NCBI RefSeq assembly: GCF_001949145.1
Contig: NW_019091407.1
Span: forward strand, 1,399,860-1,463,859
Reading direction: 5' to 3'
Length of the DNA: 64,000 nt
From: Acanthaster planci
Taxonomy: Eukaryota > Echinodermata > Asteroidea > Valvatida > Acanthasteridae
The notes under the pieces are model-generated. The model saw only the letters and a list, made by a program, of their open reading frames with translations, was not told the origin of the DNA and did no database searches. Made by a program: the position numbers and the translations under genes. Within the stretch, counting starts at the first letter, position 1. Every line of letters starts with the position of its first letter. Below, in pieces: positions 13,201 to 27,300 of this stretch.

Positions 13201-15502
13201 GACCTCTTGTGCACTGGAATACAAGGAACTCCTGGAACTGTGATTAGTTGAAACAAAACTTTATCAAACCATTCCAGAAAAAACTGCGAGAACTGAGATT
13301 GTTTAACTTTTGTACTTTCCTACATTCTTTCACGGTCATTTGAGGCATTGTGATTGCCTGAATTAAAGTCCTATTTATAGTGTCGTGCCCATTAATGCCA
13401 TGGGAACTAAGGTATATGGTTTACCTCTGTTTGGGTTTGAGAAAATGATGTGTGCAGGATTTGGGTTTTGTTAAATAAGACGAAACTGTGCAAGTTTTTC
13501 TTTATCAAGTTTTTCTATATTTTGTTTGTCACAGCTTCTAGTCATCCAGTTTCACACTCAGCATCTAAATTAAATTCCTCTATCATCATTGTCCTTCCCT
13601 CACTGCATGTGACAAGACTGACCTTTATGCAAATTTAAGAGCAAGGTCAATTCTTAAGAATGTTGCATGTATAAGGCAATAAAAGTTCCATTGCTGACAC
13701 AAAGTCCTATTCATTAAGACAACATATGCAAAAGGCTACATAGTCTACAGCCGCAGTAGTTCTTAACAGAGCCAGTGTAGAGTTCATTGGTTTTTAAGTA
13801 CAGATACGTGTATAAAAAACCATGAATTCTTAAGTATCTGAGTGGCCATACTTTTTATATGAAGAGGTTCATAACATTGAAAACACTGCAACAACGCTGT
13901 CTTCAATAATCACTCGAGATTTAACTTTGGCGAACACTCAAGCAAAGATACCTTTTAATTGCACTTATCAGTTATATTTTTAAGAAATGAAACTGCTACT
14001 CCATCCCTGCAAGCACCATATGGCACAGACTCAGGGTCCAATCTTTCACCAAAAACACTGACTCATGATGTTACCATATGACCTGCTGACAAGTCCCCCA
14101 GGAGTATTTTTCTTTCAGTGTGCACAATATCTATATGAAGATGCTGCAAAGATTTCAGTTTCATCAACTTCAAGTTCTCTTTGCCTACAAATTGGAAAGC
14201 CAAGAACTTCAAATTTCAAAATCAGATCAAATGTTCAAACCAAAATGGCATCTGTTCACACCAGGTCACAGATACTAAAGTCCTTGAATTACCTAACTTG
14301 TTCAGGAGCCCATATTTCCTGTGACAATAAAACATCCAGGAAATGTGAACAAAATTAACTGAAAACACATGAGACTTCATAACTTGAAATTTCAACGGAA
14401 CAGCACTGCAGATTTACAGAAGCTAGGGTATGACCATGAAGGGAGTAGTTAAATCCTTCTGACTTGATTTTACTCATCAAGACCTACATACGAAGCTTGT
14501 TGAAAAGAATGATTGCTTAACCCTCTGGCACACCAGATGAAGACAGGGAAAGGGCAGGGAACATTGCAGCAGACTCCAACACGATAAGAGTCCCTTAATA
14601 ACTGAATCAGTCATTCAACAATGATAATTTGTTGGAGTCCCTCAAGGCTAAGCCAGGAATTGAGCCAATCAAGATGTTTTTAAAGGGACAGTCCATCATT
14701 TGCAGTTATCCAAGAAGTAATGGATGGAATTATTGTAGAAGAGCATACTTGGTTTAAAGATGATTATGGGACTAAGCTTCCTGTAAAATTATTTACTGGC
14801 AGGCTGTCATTTTGAAGAAGACACTGAAAGAAAGCCACTTCAAACAATGGGTTTAAAGATGCATTTTTGGAAACTGTCATCAGTAGTTTGCTTGTCATTT
14901 AGCAAAGTACCCACAAGTGTTGACACAACTAACTGGCGTGGTTACTATAATTCACCTGCTCAGTGCATGACACTATAATAACTGCCTTCAGCTGATGACT
15001 TTGGGTGCAATTGAAAACATAAAAAATACTGTTTTCTTGAATTATACGTACATTAGTCACTGAGCTGACAGAGTCATCGGCTAAGTTTAACCAAGCACTC
15101 TCCCTTAGATTTTTGAGCCCATTGCCTCAAAGGAACATAATAAACAAATGACAACTGATGGACGGTACTTTAAACTCGAGATACATTCCCAAAGATCAAG
15201 AAGTAGGGGTATGTAAGGTCGATGATTTTTTGCTTCCATTTCTGAAATTCATAAATTCAATTTATACATAAGAACACTGAACATGAAAAATCCTGCAACT
15301 TGTACATGTATCTCCCACTGTGCTGACACACTAACTGTACGTATGATGGATCACGCTCGTTACAAGGCCTACATGAATGACTTACTTTCACATTTGAATG
15401 CATGCGCACCTAGCCTTGTTGGGTAGCTGTACAAAGTGAGAGGACACTAGGGGGTCTCTAGTGATGAGAGTGGTTATTACATGTAATGTACAGATATGGC
15501 AA
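10261..15502. other. no gene recognised; microsatellite near 12.62 kb
   Basis: About 5.2 kb of AT-rich DNA with ORFs under 100 codons and no domains. A short GC/AC alternating-purine-pyrimidine run lies at about 12616-12640. Near 14690 the motif AAAGGGACAGTCCA resembles the end of known animal MITEs, but no matching second end was found. Confidence 0.45.
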
Positions 15503-15809
15503 TAGAGTACCGAAGTGAATATGTCACAGACACATGCAATTATGCGTGCAAAAGGCATTAGCGTGAGAACCTGTGAGTGTGTAAACGCCTTCAATCATGG
15601 ACCTATAACAATAGGGACAATAGGGTCCACGGTTGCCGAAGAGTCCCCGGGCGGGAAAAAGTTAAAGTATGATTAAAAGAGGAACAATAGGGAGTCCACG
15701 ATTGAAGGCGTTTACACACTTGGGTGCGTGAGCCAACACGTACTCATACTCCATTCATTTGTATGGTATTTACTGGTTTTAAATGACGTCACACTTCGGT
15801 ACTTTATAG
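15503..15809. mobile_element. hairpin MITE, family 1 copy 2
   Basis: The terminal inverted repeats are TAGAGTACCGAAGTG on the left and CACTTCGGTACTTTATA on the right. Deep inside, a second inverted pair of 26 bases with one mismatch lies at 15577-15602 and 15694-15719, built on GTAAACGCCTTCAAT. The 91-base loop carries direct ACAATAGGG repeats. The left side shares GCGTGCAAAAGGCATTAG with the copy at 6.5 kb. The whole could fold into a long hairpin. It has no coding capacity. Confidence 0.75.
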
Positions 15810-18800
15810 CACAGTGGCAGGTCATTTTGACGAATAGGCATCGGCGACCAGTTAGTTTGTACAACAGATGGCACGATTTTGTAGGGGGCCACCTAGCCCT
15901 AGGTGTCTTGGCATCAGTCTTGGATTGTTGTGTGGAACTTGTTCTGTAAAAATGAATCATAAGGGCCACTCATTTCAGAAATGTTGTTTCAGTTTACAAT
16001 AGACAGAGCAAGCCAAGCTCTGTGTGTTGTATTTCCTGGTGAAAATGGGCATTGTTGTGGGTGAAAAAGTTGAGAGTTCCTTCTGATATCCATAGTACAA
16101 TACTCTTTACAAGGCTTGTACCTAAAATGTGGCTCTGACAACTTGTAACTTATTTGCATGGAACCGGTCAAATTCGCCAAATACTACTATAAAGTTGTTG
16201 CAAAGGTGCAGCAGAGAAAAAGAAGATATCCTTTGTATATTTTGTTTCGCTAAAACCTACGAAGGTTTGGTCCCTGAAATCAGTTGCTGATAAAGAGCAA
16301 AACATGCACAATTTATATAAGGCATAGCTGAACACTTATATGAAGGCAGTCCCCACTCATATGTGAAACACTGTGCTGATGGGTACTTCCCAGAACACTT
16401 GGCCACTGACTCTATCTTACCACTCCTTGACACTGTACAATAATGTGACAAGATTCATTTATACCGGTATATAACAGAATTTGCTTCAAAATTACTGAAG
16501 GTCAATCTCCAAATGCCCTGGGGATCATGATGACTGGACCCATCATGAATCGACCACTTTCCTGTAATATGCATAACATCTATTTTTCTTTGGGAAAAAA
16601 TGTACTCTGCAGTGTTGGAACACCATGGTTGTTCAAAACAGTGGGTAATGAGAAACAGAACGGAGAGCCCGATCACATCATATCTTCAGGATGCCAGGGC
16701 GTGGCTGATTGTCAGAGACTGTAGCTTGCACAATTCTTCACGGCCGGTCTCCTGATGATAGTTGCCAGAGGCTGTTAGTGTTCAAGCTCCAGGCTCTTTC
16801 AATCGCTTGCACCTAAATTCAAGGGTGTTTTCGATAAGATTGATTTGAAAGAGGGCAAACAGTTTAGCTAGAAGACCTGGGCTAATTCAACGTTCGAGAG
16901 ACTTCTTTAAAATGGCCCAAAACAGATGTCAAAGGTCAACAAGTTGCAGGATTGCTAACTTGGAGATTGCCTGCTCTGCTTTTAACAAACACAAAAGAAT
17001 GATGTTGGAATATCAAATGTGTGTAGTATCTTAGCTGCTGTTAAAAATGTTTTGGCAACACATGACCAAGAGTCAAATCTTCACCTCGGGTCTATTCACC
17101 ATCACGTCATCACTATTTTTGCAGTGTACCTGGTGCATAAGCTTGGGTCCATGCAAGTGCGCATGATGAGTAATAGATTTGTCAACGAGCTCATGAGGTG
17201 AAATGCTCTATGAAGTAATAATGAAACTGTCAATTTGGGGGGTGGGCATGCATGCCAACCTGCCCGTCTGTACATGAAAAAAAAAAGTTGGCACATACAC
17301 GTCAATGTCAACTCTTTCCTGTGTTCCATGATGCCTTTTGTGTAAGGTGTGATAAAATGAATATAACATGACTTTTGGGGTTGATACATGTATATATTCA
17401 CTCTATGATAATTTCAACTATCCAATTTCAAATCATATCTAATTTGTACATCATGCTGATTCTTTGGTGTATTAAACTATTTTACTTTTTACACACAATG
17501 CCCTCTTCTCAATGTTGTACATATTTATGATTCCAGTTGGTCTTATTAATATGACCTCACTCCTGTTTATTTCACATGGATCCAGACTGTAATCAATGAT
17601 CAGGAATTGGTTCACTGACACCATAACCTGCCAAATGAACGAGCAAACCAGCGTTGGGATCACTGATCCAGATCCATTTGAAACAAACAGGCCTAAGGCC
17701 CCTATAACCTGAAATATGTTTCTGCATATATACCCGAATAACTTGAAATAACAGTGTGTCACTAACAAATTCCCGACATATGAGAATTTTTTTTTTTTAA
17801 CTGATGAGTGACATACTGAATCTATTGAATGGTAGCAGCTACGTATCCAGCTTGGGCATCACACAGGAAGGGGCCATGTCTCACAGGGAGGGGAGGCTAG
17901 GGAAACACCACTTAGTAGTTGGAACAACAATAATAAACAGTACAGGGGAATCTTTTTCGAGGCTTCTTCATGAAAATTGACGATTTCCATCCCTTTTCTC
18001 TTTCTTTTCCATTCTTTCCATTGTACTTACACTTTTTCTTGATTCAAATTCTTCAGGTGGAAGGGGAGAAGCACCTGGCTCCCTCATGATGTCCAAGTTG
18101 GTTCAGAGATATTATGTCGGTTGCATTTGATCAAGTTGATCTGAAAAGTTCAGATGCAAACACTTGGACTGCTTTCACGCAACTTAAACACAAATCTGAT
18201 GAAACAGTTACCCCTTGACAATTTGACCATTTGACATTGTGAAGGATGATTAATCTAAAAGTTGAAGAATTTGCAATGTGTGATTATTTCATTTTTGAAT
18301 AAATGAACCCAAGATATAGGCAATTTTGTGTGATTGGACAATCAAACCTTTTGGACATTGGCACAATGGCACTGACAATACAAGTGCATTATATTCGTGA
18401 TTAAACAATCCATGCCCATGGATATTTATCACAGCAGCTGTCAACCGAAAGGGCCCTTTAATCTGTAGGATATGGCTCTTTAAGACACGGATACATACCA
18501 AACAGCAAGGATTCACAGCATGTGTAAGTGGTCAACAGTTAATTCTCTGGTCGAGCTACAAGGTCAGCAGTCCAATGCATACAAGCCTCCAACTTCAAGT
18601 TCACAGACATAATGAAAAATGAAACATTTTTCTCCCCATGCCCTTGGCAGAAAATTGGCAGGTAATTGGCAGATAATTGGTGGTACAATAACTCTTCAGG
18701 ACTCTTTTTCTCGGGACAGTCTTCCCGCCTAAGAATGCTGAAGTCACGAGGGATGGTCACGCTGTGAAGAGTGACTGCCTGGGTGTACTTCCTGAAGAAA

Positions 18801-19217
18801 ACAGGCCCTGCCTAAACATAACACTCCATGGAACAAACTGGAATTTCACCAATAAATGCCAAACTGAGAACCGGGAGTGCGATGACAGGTGGTCCCACCC
18901 CAGGAAGGTTACACAAATAAGAGAACCAAAACTGAAGACCCTGAACTACAACAAGGCCAGGACTGACTAAAATAGTTGTCTTTAAAAAAGTGAACCTATT
19001 GTGACAAATGATGACCCAAATTTCTGTCACCGATGGAGATGCTTGTTTGCACGCAGGGTATATGCCTGTGGGTGGCATAAAGGACCAATCATACAGGTGA
19101 CAAGGTTTAGCCGCCAGGAAACTGTGCCGACTTCTCAAAGTTGAATTTAAATTGAAAGAAAATGCAGTGTTTCCAGGGGTGCAAAGCATAACCAACAAAT
19201 CACACTTACTGCAAATA
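15810..19217. other. no gene recognised
   Basis: About 3.4 kb with only short ORFs. The 128-codon minus-strand ORF (18812-19198) shows no motif I recognise. No structured repeat was noticed. Confidence 0.45.
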
Positions 19218-19642
19218 CCGTCATTTGCAAAAGTTTAAGACCACCTTGAATTTTATTGGTATTTCTGTCACTGGGCCTGCATTACACTGTCTCACTGAAT
19301 GATTACTTAACATGATTTTACAGTGGTGCATAACATCAGTGTAGTGCTACATATCCATTTGAATGAAATTTTTTTGCAAAGGCAGGTCTTGTATGACATT
19401 TTGTCTGCAAGGCAGCATGGGTAAAAAAAGCCAGTCTAAGCAATCGGATATAAGGGAGGGCACACTAAATATTAGACTGTTAACATGTCAAATCATGGAA
19501 ATGTAGTCAAAAATGTTCCACCAAGGTACCAAGGTTACACATTGAAAATAAACATAAATTGCCACGATTGATTGGTTTAAGTTTGGTTTTCCTTCGGGTT
19601 AATGCATTTTCTATGGGGGTTCTAAACTTTTGCAAATGACTG
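19218..19642. mobile_element. deleted Tc1/mariner-type element
   Basis: A 425-bp element lies between TA dinucleotides (19216-19217 and 19643-19644), the usual Tc1/mariner target duplication. Its ends are near-perfect inverted repeats carrying GTCATTTGCAAAAGTTTA, beginning with C and of the Tc1 type. Inside, an ATG at 19417 opens with MGKKSQSKQSDIRE, which resembles the usual Tc1 transposase start (MGK...). The frame ends after about 30 codons, and the DNA-binding and DDE catalytic regions are absent. It is therefore a non-autonomous deletion derivative. Confidence 0.8.
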
Positions 19643-19644
19643 TA

Positions 19645-21843
19645 ATACTAACATTGAGGCAAAACAAAAAGAGTTTACTTATAGCAAAACTGAAGTCTGG
19701 GGAACCTGAATGATGTTTAGTGGTCCATGTTAAAAAAAACAATAAAAAACAAACCTGAATTTAGTTTTGTTCTAGTCTTCTTTTTACAGATGGCTGTAAG
19801 ATTGACATTGGTTCTGGTATGTTGGAGAGGTTATCATGGGTACAACTTTACCTCTTTAAGAGGTTGAAACAGGACTCCAAAGCAAAAATGGGGAGGGGGG
19901 CATTTTTGGCCTCACATGTAGCAAGAAAATTTTTCACACTCTGATCTATCCCTGAGTTACGGATCTTATAGTTATTCACTGCTTCTGTAGGCCTCTATAA
20001 ACTATTAAAACTGGATCTTAAGGTAAAACATTCTTTATCGTAACAAAAATGTGCCCAGGGTACCAACACAACTATTATCCTTGCACATAGGACCCCCATC
20101 ACTAAGACCATCTCAGCTCAATGGTGAATACACCCTGATGATGATATTAGGCACAAGCTTCTCTGCCTTCTCAGGCATGCATCCTGGGTGCAAAGAAGCA
20201 ATTAAGGACCAGACAGAGTGTCTTGACAAAGGAGTGTAGTGTACACCGTGATCCCTGCAGGCCACCCACTCCAAACCCACAACTCTGCAGAATTACCCAC
20301 AGATCCTGAGCCAGATGTTCCAGGCCATGGCACCACACATGAAATGATAGCTCAAGAGACAGAGAGATGCCTTTCCAACGCAAAGCATCATTTACTAAGT
20401 TCAGATGCGTTCACGCTGTGATTCCAAATCCAACATTCTGCTCCGCTGGATCCAGTCCATAAATTTACATCTGGTGAACATCAGGAATCCAAGATCTTTC
20501 AGTCTGCATTCTTGCCTGGGCAGTCTGGACTTGCCTGACTTGACTCCATTTGAAATGCTCCCTGACATAAATTACCACCTTCAGTCTTAAGTTACCCTCC
20601 CTAAAAACAGTGGGTGACCTGAAATAACCCCGGCTAGTGCAGTGTTCAGAATGACATACATCATGATCTACTGAACTGCCCAGCATGTTGCCTGCATAGT
20701 GTGAGGTGTGAAGAATCCATGCCAAAAGTACACTGAACTCCTACTAACAGCAGATGCAGCTCAGATCTTTTTGGCACCCTAGTCCCCAAACTGAACTTCC
20801 GATGCTGTTCTCTTAATCTCTGCATGAGACATTGTTTCATTCAGGGGGTTGTCACTTGGGCTTAGTAGCAGACATGTCAAGAATACTAAGGGGTAGGAAA
20901 CGCTGAAGGGGCAAGCACATGGCAAGGACCATCATCCAGCATTGTTTCATCATGATTTTAATTTGCGAGTACTCCAGTTTCTTGGAAGTAGAGCAAAGCC
21001 AGGCCCCACAAATAGGCACTAATATTTACGCAGTTTCATAGCAACAAAATGGATACGCGTTGCCTTCCTTGATGGGGTGTTAGACCACCGTATGGGGACA
21101 CTCCCTTCGTTCAACCATTGGGGAGTATCATTTCCATCTTGCTCAAAGTATGTGCAATTTCACTGTAAGTTCGGGAATGTCATAAGCTGTCGCACTGGCC
21201 ACACCAGTAATGATGCAAACCATTGCAAAATTCAAAGTCACTTATTGCTAGAGGCTTGTAATTGAAAAATTGGGAGAAAAAGGAACAAAGGCAGGAAGAA
21301 AACGCACTCTTTCCCAGGAGTGCAGCTTTCGCTGGAAGTGGACACTCAATGGATTTATGTAAGCTACACACACTTTTCACTCAAGAAAGCAATTGACAGA
21401 AAAAGACTTTGTTCATCCAGGTTTGTAATTAATAAACCAGGTTCCTTTCACACAGAGAAAGAAAAACTAAGCACTAATCTCACTTTTATCTATACAGTTA
21501 GCTAATTCATATCTAACCCTCGCCACTCAACTTTCAGAAGGTCAAGTTGGCTGACCACATTATGGTGAACCCACACATTATAAAAATTAAATTGCTAGCT
21601 GGACAAAAAAATGCTTTGGGGATTTGGTCAGTGGCCATATTGATAAGGTTGCGTGACCCAGGCTGCTGCCAAACAGGTAATCATTAACTTATCAAAGTGA
21701 CCACTGCATGATTCAATTAGTGTGAGGTAATCTTGGTTTTCCTTAAAATTTTCAAATAATTCAACTATTTCATATGGGGCACTGGACATGCAACAGGATG
21801 TGACAAGGCAAAAAAAATCCAACCAAACAAAAAAGGTGCGCAG
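19645..21843. other. no gene recognised
   Basis: About 2.2 kb with ORFs under 90 codons and no domains or repeats that I can name. Confidence 0.45.
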
Positions 21844-22120
21844 CATGGGCGTCGCGACGGGGTGGGCAAGAAGGGGTCACTTGCCCTTCTAGAAAAATAA
21901 CAAAATAAAAGAGGGAAAAAAGGGGTAAGCAAAAGACATTTTGTCAAAAAAGAGATGAAAGGGGATGAAAATCACCTACATGCTTAAAAAGACCTCAAAA
22001 TTAACCCCTTCCAATGGTTGTTAATCTGTTCTTTGCTGATGAGTACCCCCTATCATGAAATTGTCTCCCCTGAAAAAAAGTGGTTTGCTTTCCTTGGACA
22101 GAGTCCTGGTGACGCCCATG
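21844..22120. mobile_element. MITE, family 2 copy 1
   Basis: The ends are an inverted pair, CATGGGCGTC at 21844-21853 and GACGCCCATG at 22111-22120. The interior includes CACTTGCCCTTC near the left end and TTGTCTCCCCTGAAAA near the right end. Both blocks recur in the element at 48.7 kb. It has no coding capacity. ATGGGCGTC-type ends are common on short repeats in invertebrate genomes. Confidence 0.7.
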
Positions 22121-22558
22121 ATGAACAGCACAGGAAATAATAATACAAAGCTTGGATGGATTTCAAGGGGGCAGCAATAGCTCCAGCTCCAAAATATTTC
22201 CAAAAGCTTGAACAGAGTGGTGCAAACCATCTGTTGATTGATTGCATAAGTTGACATTATGATGGCAACTTCATTTTACATTCATAAAGAGAAAAATGAC
22301 CATTACTCTGTGCCATTTTGACCCACAACATGCACAGATAATGCTAGAGAGGTAGGGATTCAAACACACCTGAACCAAATTCTGTCTTTTAACTGTATTC
22401 AGCCACTGACACCACAACCGCGCGAGGCCAAATTGCATCGCTTTCTCTTGATCAATGTTTCTGATTGGGTTCAATTAAACACCATGCTCCATCCAACCCT
22501 CAAGCCATCTGAAGTGTAACTCCTCAGACATTTAATAACTTTTTACTGATTTATTAAT

Positions 22559-22724
22559 ATGGGTGATGCCAGGATTCTTTGGGGGAGGGGGGAACCCCCT
22601 TTTCCCCAGGGGAAATTCCAGGGGAAGGGTGTGAGCGAGCAAAGCACTTACCAACTCAAACTGAACTGGAGGGGGTAAATTCTGATTTTTTTCAAGCCAA
22701 TTAGTGATATTTTCATCCATGCAT
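22559..22724. mobile_element. MITE, family 2, inverted and diverged copy
   Basis: The left end (ATGGGTGATGCCAGGATTC, then a G-run and a CCAGGGGAA block) matches the reverse complement of the right half of the 48.7-kb member (GTTGCTAGGATTTTTTGGGG, then a CCAGGGG block). The other end near 22714 has CATCCATGCAT. The ends are worn and the copy is shorter than its relatives. Confidence 0.5.
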
Positions 22725-24305
22725 ATTAGCCAGCAACAAGTCTTAAGAAAAGGAAAAGTAATTATCAGGGACTATGAATGAATTCCAACAACAGATGGCA
22801 GTGTTCAAGTCTAGCTATGTACCCACATTAATGGTAAAAGGGATTTAGGGTAGTGCAAAACCCATCATGAAATTCGGTATTTCAAACAGGCTACATGAGA
22901 TTCTCTGTGTTTATTTCATTTCTCTTTAAGTAATTTTTGAAAGCAAAGCCTTTAGAGAGCTGTTTTCATGCAGGTCAATGCCTGGTTCTTAGTAGTAAAA
23001 ATAAAACATTCATTGAGGTCAAATGGGTTTGGAAAAAATATTATATGCGGGTAAAACAATAAAACAAAACCCCCAAATCCAGTAAATATAACCATGTCAA
23101 GGCAGAAACCTCGGATGCCAAATGCATTTGATTTCAGTATTAAATGAAACACAATGTACATTGGCACCAACTTCAAAAGACTTTGAATGCAACTTGCTGA
23201 ACACAAGTCAAACATAATGTTATTAACCAGAAACAGGCACATAATGAAAAATAGGTGAAAAACGTGGCTCTTTAAGGTTCCATATGACGCTACAATTTCA
23301 AAGCATATATAAAGTGTTTGTCTGAACAACTACTGAACAAGTATATAGGTGGGATTGTGAACACTTGATTAGCTGGAAGACCAATTGTTTTGATGGTCTT
23401 GTGATATTTTCTGAGGAATGGACAGCATGGTGATTCCAATAATAAAGGAGGCCTTCTAAAATCCATAGTTTCCAGCAGTCTTAGGAATAAGTGTTCTCGC
23501 ACCAGTCATGGACCTTGTGATTTGCCAAAAATAGACATCCAGAGGGACAAAAGGCCTACTGACTTCATACCTCCCACCAGCACAAAACCGGTCATATTAT
23601 TACAACAGAAAAACCATCACATTGTGCCACAGAATTACTTGTAGTGTGTAGTCAGTTAAATGCCAACAGTAAGATGACTGAATAGCCATTTCAAGAGGAA
23701 CCATTGGGTTTTTTTTTACCGCCTGCATACACACATTCGGAAGCACAGTGCTTTGGGTGAATGATACATGGCCATGTGAACTGTGATTGAAGAGCATTTG
23801 ACAATTGATGACACATTTAACAGCTGACTTTAAATATGCGCAAAATTAGTCTAACTGGAACATGCATGTTGTTATTTACACATTCCTGTCTTTTTCCAAT
23901 CAAAAAGAAACACCCACTGACAATTCTAGTATATAGCCAACCACAGTAGAGACAAAATATCTCTCTGTGCAGTCATAAAAAAGCAATATTCAATCCAGTA
24001 AAATTTTACACAGACAGAAACGAACAAACCAGTTGTAAAATTTGAACCAAGTGATAAGTGAATCCTTGTCAAAGCAAGACATGCTAATTGAGAGATGGAC
24101 ATGCAATTACAAGGTTTATAATGGCTCATTTAATGTAAACCTGGTCCAGATCTTGAGGATCTCATTTTCAAAACAATTAACCAATAAACCAATTAGCTTT
24201 CATTCTCCATCATCTGTGATCTCTTTCTACATGAAATAGGGGAATAAACAGGATACCCGCCAATTCTACCCACAGAAATCCATGCTATCAGCAAGCAGAT
24301 TTTGT
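22725..24305. other. no gene recognised
   Basis: About 1.6 kb of AT-rich DNA. The 125-codon minus-strand ORF (22952-23329) shows no family features. No repeats were noticed. Confidence 0.45.
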
Positions 24306-24386
24306 TACTCGTAGGCCCACTGGATTAAGAGATTAATACAAGTTACTACTCGTAGGCCCACGGATTAAGAGATTAATACAAGTTAT
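24306..24386. repeat. 41-bp tandem duplication
   Basis: Two head-to-tail units, 24306-24346 and 24347-24386, each start with TACTCGTAGGCCCAC. They differ by one deleted base and one substitution. This is a simple recent slippage duplication. Confidence 0.9.
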
Positions 24387-27300
24387 TACACATCATCCTG
24401 ACGTGGTAAGCTCAAAGATTACAATGTGTTCCATTAGATTAGTGCAGGGAATCCTGTGTGTCTTCTCCAGTTGTTCAAATGTCATCACATCTTGGCAAAT
24501 CATTAAATTAATTAATCTGACCGGCCATGACAGTGGCAGGCAAAGCAAATGTTGCAAAGTGGCACACGTATGCTACATCCGCCTAACCCCAAGGAAGAAC
24601 TCTTGACTCATTTTAAACCACTTGTCTACAAGTGTGGTAGAAGGTCATGTGTTATTGATCTGAGAATTTATTTTATCTTTGCACATTTAAATGAATCTAC
24701 AAGGATCAGGCTCTGGGGCACTGTAATAACCTGTTCATATGAATACTCTTCAGGTCTCTCCAGGAGAAAAGAGGGAAACACAGCTGCTTCTTCCTTCAGA
24801 GTAAAAACGGTCTCTTTAAGTGCCAAATTTCTGTTATGAATTTGAACTATACTCCATTTACAATTTTTAAATGGTGAATTCTGCAAATGTTTTTAACCAC
24901 CATGAATTTTACACTGTATTGCTTCAAACACCAAGATGTGTTCCAACAGAGAAGTTTAGCTCTTTGAAGCTTGCAATGATGTCAGAAGCTCTGATACACG
25001 GTGAGCCATCTTTTAATCTCACCTCCAAAACAACTATGTCTTATGGTTGAGGCTGCTGACAGTGTAATTAAATGAAAAGAAAAATAACTACTTTGGAAGG
25101 CTTACGGTAACTCATGTAAGTTCCCATTATTGTTAATTAAAGTGGATAGATGGAAACCCACAGGCAGTGCATAATGATCTAGAAGTGGGGCTGTCAGCAT
25201 CTCTGTCCTGACCTTACAGCACTTTGACTCATAGTGTTGGTACAGAATGAGTGGATTGGGTTATAGGACAGCATGAGCACAGCTCCATGGTGTGAGGGAC
25301 CAAACACTGTACTTCCTATAACCCACTGAGGTCTGCAAACTTTAAAGTTAACAAATTTAATCAATTTATCAATGATGCTCCATAATGAATGGCTTAGCAA
25401 AGAGATGAGAAATGTATCAGGGTGACCTCTTGAACCAGATACCTTATTTTCACACCATAACTAGTAAGATGGATGAAAATATTTTGCCACTGTGCATTGC
25501 CCTAGTGAACTCTCCTATGCTGTGATGCTTGAAGACATGTGGCCTGTCAAGCAGTTCAGCTGCCTGATGAAGTCCAAAGATTTATGACAATACATCCTAA
25601 AAATAAGGTCATACATAAGTTCCAGTAATTCTTATAACTGAAAACACCATCACATCTTCAGGAATTTTGACAATACACATAAGTATTTCCCCCATGCTAT
25701 GCTTGACATTAAAATAACTTATTTTGGGGACATTCTTTGGACACAAAGGGGGCATTATTCCATTAAAAATATATGAAGAAGGTTGCGCTTTCTCTTTGAA
25801 GTTTAAGACTTTGTAAAATGGGTAATATAACCCAAGAATCTTGTTTGTCAGCCACAAATTCGAACTACTATAGGCAAACGAACAAACAACAAACCAACAA
25901 AGAAAAGAGATGGTGTTCACTATATTTGGTGATTTATAAGCCTTTATTGCAAACCACCCATCTAGACTAAAATGAACTTTTGTGCTGTTTGCTTCCTCTA
26001 AACAGTGATTAAATATCAAAATGTGAAGAAATAGCAATAAGCTAGCATTTACAAATATGGTTCAAACTAAATCCATTCAGTCAACGATGCTCAACAAAAC
26101 TTGAAATCAATAGCTTGACCAATTTTCAACTATTCTCAGCCACAAATTCCACCTGTTACAGACATGTTGACATGAATACAGGAGGTTAAGTAACACACAC
26201 AAAAAGTGATTTTGGTGATTAAAGCAAGCACAATGAGACATTTTGGGCAAACACAGACAACAAATAAAACAAAGACTCCAAGGTTGGTTAAGGTCGTTTT
26301 ATTTGCCAAACTTTAAGAGAAAAAACTTTAAAGGAAAAAAACTCCCTTGAGCACTAATTAACCCAAAATGTGCTATCAACAAAAAACAAAAACAAAACAA
26401 AACAAAAATAGAAAAAAAATTGTCAGAAAACACTGCATTTCATATACAGCCAGGGAGACACAAGGCACTTTTCTGGCTTTTTTGATGGTTTCGATCAGGA
26501 AACATGACCACAAGGGAGACTGAAATACAGATCAAAACCAGCAGCACATTTGGCTAGAAAACACTTCATCAATTCAGCAGGGATTTGGCTGTGATTACAG
26601 AGGACTCCCTGTCTACATTCATGTCTGCTGTTGAGACAAGAATGGCTTCAAGTGCTGGTCATGGTGAGGTTTTTCACATGACACTCCGAGCCCAACAACA
26701 CATACAACCAAGAGCAAAATAAATGAAGGACCATTCGTTGACAAGTCGACCAAAGTTACCTCAGTGGCAAAGACTCCTTCATTAAACTAATTGTCAACTT
26801 CAAGGGCTGTCTCCAAAACCTATTCAGAGAGTTCCCGAAGAACATTCTCAATAATGTACAACTGCAGTTATGTACAAACATCACCAAAAATTGGTACGCT
26901 AGTATTTTTTTTACTCCTTAACATTGGAGAGGGTGGCAAAATACACATTACAATGCATAATGGAAGCAGTTACATTCATGACAGGGTTGGAGTGTCAAGT
27001 CAGCTTGAGAATGTATTTGACAGGAGTAGTGGCAAAAAAACCCAAACACGACGAATGTACAAAATCACGCAACATCAAGTGATATGGTAGCCACAATTCT
27101 CAGGCATATAATGACTGGTTAAGTTTGATATTTAACCTGTCATAGATTGTTCGTGTTTGCACGCAAACAGGGCATTAGTCAATCATGAGCTTGCATGTTT
27201 AAGGCTTACCTCCCTAGACTTCAAATTTCCTCCTTCACAGACAGAAAAAGACAGAACTACCTTGTAGAGTTCTTGACAAAGATTCTACCACAACATGATT

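Noticed and set aside
14690-14705. AAAGGGACAGTCCA as a possible MITE end
   Set aside because: No inverted partner found nearby, so an element cannot be delimited.
25609-26037. 142-codon minus-strand ORF
   Set aside because: No recognisable domain and no splice or start context; likely chance.
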